A stretch of DNA of 64,000 bases from an uncultured Bacteroidales bacterium. Its GTDB lineage: Bacteria; Bacteroidota; Bacteroidia; Bacteroidales; Bacteroidaceae. The notes beneath the pieces are model-generated. The model was not told where the DNA came from. It made no database searches and saw only the letters and a program-made list of their open reading frames with translations. A program made the translations under genes and the position numbers. The stretch covers positions 62,001 to 126,000 of the forward strand of contig CACZBC010000001.1 in NCBI GenBank assembly GCA_902779315.1, given 5' to 3'. Of this stretch, positions 61,199 to 64,000 are shown piece after piece (the first letter of the stretch is position 1; each line of letters begins with the position of its first letter).

Positions 61199-61587
61199 TG
61201 ATCAGGGCATTTTTTTTTATTTTTTCTCTCAAACATAGCCAGCAATCGCTCATCTTCTGCTATCTTTTGCTGAAGTGTCAACAGACCGTTGCGATGACAT
61301 GCGAGGCTACACTTCAAATCAGCCACGATATATTCCAAAGCCTTCTTTTTGGAATCGAAAACATCAGAGTATTCCAGCACAGTACCATCTGCCAGCGTCA
61401 ACTTGCAACCACCCAGAGAATGATGGGTGAATGGATTCTCTTTCTTGTCCGTGATGGTCGATTTCTTGATAGCATAACGCGAGGTGTGCGACAGGTAATA
61501 AACAGCATCGCCCACCTGCAACTCCTTGCCAAGTAGGCGATCTGTGATATGACTTCTGGTATAATCTGACTTAACAGGAATACTCAT
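61195..61587 (-). CDS. Hypothetical protein (130 aa)
   Basis: Unrecognised. It contains VGDAVYYLSHTSRYAIKKSTI, GCKLTLADGTVLEYSDVFDSKKKALEYI and a C-terminal helical stretch ending ERKNKKKCPDH. The middle reads as a small beta-barrel followed by helices, which could bind nucleic acid. Its last bases lie within the shared upstream element of the AAA+ gene. Confidence 0.55.
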   Translation of the reverse strand: MSIPVKSDYTRSHITDRLLGKELQVGDAVYYLSHTSRYAIKKSTITDKKENPFTHHSLGGCKLTLADGTVLEYSDVFDSKKKALEYIVADLKCSLACHRNGLLTLQQKIAEDERLLAMFERKNKKKCPDH

Positions 61588-61597
61588 GTCAAATAAA

Positions 61598-61625
61598 GAT
61601 TAAAGATTAAGGATTAAAGATTAGG
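61598..61625. repeat. GATTAAA/GATTAAG heptamer repeats
   Basis: GATTAAA, GATTAAG, GATTAAA, GATTAGG with exact 7-bp period, 10 bases upstream of the start of the 130-aa gene (minus strand). Confidence 0.85.
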
Positions 61626-61646
61626 GCTGATAACTCACCTCCGGCT

Positions 61647-61856
61647 CTATGCTGCGTGAGCACAGGGCTGGAGGGGTTGAAGATGAAGGTTTTTAAGGAT
61701 GTTGTTGGTTTGTTTGGTGGAGCGAGTAGTAAATGAAATGGTGTAAGGGTAAGAGTCTGTGTTGGTAATGAGATGAAGAACTCTTTTTGATTTGAGGAGT
61801 TGAGTGAAGCGACGAAATTGAGTAATTGAGTTGATGGTGATGGTTGTTGAAATCAT
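61647..61856 (-). CDS. Small hypothetical protein (69 aa)
   Basis: Starts MISTTITINSITQFRRFTQLL and is Thr/Asn/Leu-rich and basic. No family recognised. Support comes from copy 2 of the shared upstream element 18 bases before its ATG, the same layout as at the AAA+ gene. It may instead be only the leader of the 130-aa gene. Confidence 0.45.
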   Translation of the reverse strand: MISTTITINSITQFRRFTQLLKSKRVLHLITNTDSYPYTISFTTRSTKQTNNILKNLHLQPLQPCAHAA

Positions 61857-61874
61857 ATTAATTACATTTTTGGG

Positions 61875-61914
61875 GTTACATTCATAATATAGAACGTACT
61901 CCCAAAAAATTCAA
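61875..61914 (-). promoter_or_regulatory. Shared upstream element, copy 2
   Basis: GTTAC, 4 bases, ATAATATAG, 11 bases, AAAAAATTCAA (plus-strand reading), identical spacing to copies 1 and 3; the N4 and N11 spacers differ in sequence. Confidence 0.75.
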
Positions 61915-61931
61915 TAAAACCAGTAATTATT

Positions 61932-62330
61932 TTACATATTTCCCAGCCAATAACCCATACAGAGTGCATGGACGGTTTCTTCATTCAACAGTTCCATCAT
62001 CTGGGACAGGATTTGTTCTTCGTGCTCGGGGTCAATGTTGATCACATCGAATTCGTCGTATTCTTCTTGCGAGTACTCGTCACAGATTACTGGCATGACC
62101 TCGCAGAATGCCATACTCCCTGTTTGTTCTGCAAGGGGATGATCCGTTTTGTTGAAAACTTTCAGCCATTCCCAGCCGGCATAGTACGCCATCGTGCTAT
62201 AACTTTTGCTAACGCCAACATAATCCATGCAGGCTTTTGTCAGCAGCTTCATAGCCTTCAGCGGCTCCATACCATCTGCCTTCCTTACGTTATCATAGAA
62301 TCTACGCTCCTCTGCTTCCTTCCAGCCCAT
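61932..62330 (-). CDS. Hypothetical protein (132 aa)
   Basis: Unrecognised. Helical, acidic C-terminal half (DPEHEEQILSQMMELLNEE) and a Trp-rich middle (YYAGWEWLKVFN). No signal peptide or membrane segment. It lies 14 bases after a 23-codon membrane-peptide frame that begins 19 bases downstream of copy 3 of the shared element, so both are probably in one transcript. Confidence 0.55.
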   Translation of the reverse strand: MGWKEAEERRFYDNVRKADGMEPLKAMKLLTKACMDYVGVSKSYSTMAYYAGWEWLKVFNKTDHPLAEQTGSMAFCEVMPVICDEYSQEEYDEFDVINIDPEHEEQILSQMMELLNEETVHALCMGYWLGNM

Positions 62331-62344
62331 ATGAATCCTTCTGT

Positions 62345-62416
62345 TTATTCATTTTCCAGATAATCAAATATGCCCAGCATGATGCCTAAACAAATTGCAT
62401 AAACTAATGTACTCAT
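62345..62416 (-). CDS. Possible 23-aa membrane microprotein
   Basis: MSTLVYAICLGIMLGIFDYL, then ENE. One hydrophobic helix with an acidic tail. It is the first ATG after copy 3 of the shared upstream element. Short length makes the call weak. Confidence 0.35.
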   Translation of the reverse strand: MSTLVYAICLGIMLGIFDYLENE

Positions 62417-62435
62417 AACTACTTCAAATATTAGG

Positions 62436-62475
62436 GTTACGAACATAATATAGCAACATCACTAGAAAAATTTAA
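62436..62475 (-). promoter_or_regulatory. Shared upstream element, copy 3
   Basis: GTTAC, 4 bases, ATAATATAG, 11 bases, GAAAAATTTAA (plus-strand reading), 19 bases before the 23-codon frame on the minus strand. Confidence 0.75.
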
Positions 62476-62620
62476 AGTATACCCTAATTATTTTTCATAC
62501 ACACATTTCCACCCCATCACTATTGTTCAGATGTCATTCAATCAGGGTACATACATAGAATTCCTTAGCTAAATGAAGCCAAAGTAATCTTTAAACGCTC
62601 CACGCTTAGTTGCCAAACAT

Positions 62621-62714
62621 CACGTGTCACGTTTGGAAACTTCACGTGTGTCATATGCCTTTATCACGTGTGACGTTCGCAAACTTCACGTGTGACGTTC
62701 GCAAACTTCACGTG
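62621..62714. repeat. 22-bp phased array C (five CACGTG units)
   Basis: CACGTG at 62621, 62643, 62665, 62687 and 62709, all 22 bases apart, with CACGTGTGACGTTCGCAAAC as the commonest unit. A decayed sixth unit (CACTGG) falls at 62731 in phase. It fills much of the 370-base gap 62477-62847, where no gene was found. Confidence 0.92.
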
Positions 62715-62847
62715 TGACGTTCGCCAACGACACTGGGGTAGTTTCCTGTAAACACATTCTTTTTTTCACAACTTGCCTACATGCCTACATAAAATCGGGT
62801 TGTTTTCGTGGCGTTCAATAGGTTATGACATGATGAGTATAGTTAGC

Positions 62848-63458
62848 CTAGCATTTTTCTACTTCTTCCAGATGCGCCTTTAGCTGGGCTGCTATTTTCT
62901 TGGGAACAGGATGTGTGGGTTGAAACACAGAGTAGCAGACAGGATGGGTATGAGAACCGACTTCGCCAAGGGAATAGACGAGGTAGCAGTCATCCTGCGC
63001 ATCGAGGAATTGACTTGGATGTCTGCATAATCTCCCCCTACGACCTCCACGATGTCGCCGACTTTGAAGCGGATGTCTTCTATCTTGCGACCACGATACC
63101 ATCCCATCTCATCCAAAGCGACAAAGTCATTAAGTTCTCCATCTGCGTTAAAAGAGAAGCATTTCTGAGGCCGTTCGTTCCGATAAAATGTACTTTCCCT
63201 ATTATGGACAAACTGCTCAAGCAGGAAAAACCCGAAACAGTCATCATAGTAATTCTTCCCTCTTTCCTGACATACCCACTTCTGAAACTCGATAGTCGAG
63301 AGCATGGCTTCCTCGGCATGTTCCTTTGTGTCGAAGAAGCCTAACCGTTGTTGGCTGATTCGCCGGCGAGGGTAGCGATGTCCCTCGATGCGAATCTGCA
63401 GCAGTTCGTAAATGGGGAACGACCTGACGATGACTTTATCCCATTCAGCCTTTGTCAT
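62848..63458 (-). pseudogene. Hypothetical gene broken by a frameshift
   Basis: The frame starting at 63458 (MTKAEWDKVIVRSFPIYELL) runs well until VGDIVEVVGGDYADIQ near 63025, after which it becomes Arg/Ser/Thr-rich and ends at 62892. The neighbouring frame then takes over with FLDAQDDCYLVYS and HTHPVCYSVFQPTHPVPKKI to 62848. Relatives that I recall read GDIVEV, a loop, then LDASDDSY and HxH-x-xFKPxxPIP in one frame, so a frameshift near 63010-63030 is likely. Function unknown. Confidence 0.6.
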
Positions 63459-63471
63459 TGGAGTTTATGTC

Positions 63472-64000
63472 TTAGAAAGGTAAATCAGGATCATCATCAT
63501 TATGCTCCATTGGTGTTGGCTCTCCATATTTAAGACGACGCTCCTCGTCAAACTGCTCGCTTGTAGGAGGCCACTGGTCGATGCTGATGTGGACGCCAAG
63601 GTCTATCATCTCTTGCACTCGTGCTCTCCTGCGCTGTTTCAGTTCCTCCAGATTATCTTGTGTGGGACCTGTGTAGGGATCCACATCAATACCCCAATCC
63701 AGCATCTCGAAAACCTCATCACTCAGTTCCAGCCATCTGACCTTGCCGTTTTCCGAGAGACCGAATCTAAAGTCACCGACTTCACAGAAGCTGCTGACGC
63801 GGAACTCGATGTCTGGGAAGTGGGCGACAACCAATTCGGCAATTTCCTCTGCCCATCCGCCTATCTCGTTTCTTCCATCCCATGACAGCTTCAGTTCATC
63901 TTCTTCTGCCATAAATTCCACATAGAGACGTGTGCAATGACGCGTCATCCATGCCGCCCGCTCTTCTCCGGAAAGCGTATCGACATAATTCAGAACTTGC
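63472..64000 (-). CDS. Hypothetical protein, 5' end beyond the window
   Basis: The frame is open to the window edge; an ATG at 63948 would give 158 residues, but the upstream codons (VLNYVDTLSGEERAAWMTRH) look coding, so the gene probably starts beyond 64000. It contains WDGRNEIGGWAEEIAELVVAHFPD and an acidic end DDDPDLPF. No family recognised. It ends 13 bases before the start of the frameshifted gene, as in an operon. Confidence 0.6.
   Translation of the reverse strand, partial: QVLNYVDTLSGEERAAWMTRHCTRLYVEFMAEEDELKLSWDGRNEIGGWAEEIAELVVAHFPDIEFRVSSFCEVGDFRFGLSENGKVRWLELSDEVFEMLDWGIDVDPYTGPTQDNLEELKQRRRARVQEMIDLGVHISIDQWPPTSEQFDEERRLKYGEPTPMEHNDDDPDLPF

Noticed and set aside
62621..62714. 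CRISPR array from regularly spaced repeats
   Set aside because: The whole 22-bp unit repeats, there are no unique spacers, and no cas genes were seen in the window. The same applies to the arrays at 30983 and 45776.
1..64000. tRNA, rRNA and IS elements
   Set aside because: No tRNA cloverleaf, rRNA segment or transposase-like protein was recognised by eye on either strand; a covariance-model scan was not possible.

Overview
The window looks like a chromosome segment of a Bacteroidales bacterium, most likely Prevotellaceae (Prevotella/Segatella type). The support is: promoters of the Bacteroidetes form TTTG-N19/20-TAnnTTTG; a smalltalk microprotein beside an HU-like protein and a P5-like protein; GH2 and GH97 glycoside hydrolases; large C10 (streptopain/interpain-type) cysteine proteases; and proteins ending in an LPKGxYIxNGKK-type tail. 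No species can be named from sequence reading alone.

Layout. (1) 1-7.1 kb, plus strand: end of a tightly packed glycan gene group with an acyl carrier protein, two KAS III-like synthases around an SDR reductase, an aldo/keto reductase, a Wzx-type flippase, a membrane acyltransferase and a YhcH-like protein. (2) 7.4-11.3 kb: an AT-rich cassette of unlike character with a 4-TM protein, a membrane-anchored NDT/TIR-like protein, a ClpP-fold SDH-type serine protease with a zinc-ribbon tail, two tiny frames and an AbiC-like abortive infection protein. It reads as a defence island and is the best candidate for an undescribed system. (3) 11.4-29.5 kb: a large capsule/exopolysaccharide locus with a second flippase, a CDP-glycerol pair, a MurB paralogue, two pyruvyltransferase-family proteins, an Fe-S protein, GT4, GT2 and GT32 enzymes, an EpsG-like polymerase, acetyltransferases and a polysaccharide deacetylase. 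(4) 29.5-33.4 kb, minus strand: smalltalk, P5-like, HU-like, DUF6371-like and AAA ATPase genes. (5) 33.9-36.2 kb: a short second sugar operon (ATP-grasp, acetyltransferase, initiating sugar transferase). (6) 36.5-48.9 kb: a Fic protein, GH2, a five-gene redox operon divergent from an AraC regulator, GH97 and an aldo/keto reductase. (7) 49-59 kb, minus strand: two giant C10 proteases, a 65-aa protein between them and a protein made only of their C-terminal module. (8) 59.5-64 kb, minus strand: an AAA+ ATPase and several small unknown genes, three of whose transcription units share one 40-bp upstream element.

Overlaid on the genes is unusually rich repeat architecture. There are 7-bp tandem repeats of at least eight sequence families, AAC-NNN hexamer tracts reading Asn-Glu/Asp/Gln inside capsule enzymes, an 81-bp (27-codon) element inserted in the same frame into two different glycosyltransferases, GC-rich palindromes (one inside a gene), and three separate arrays with strict 22-bp phasing around CACGTG or CTAGTG. 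Several of these sit in frame within proteins at variable loops.

Coordinates and frames were read by eye. Functions come from motif recognition, without database searches.
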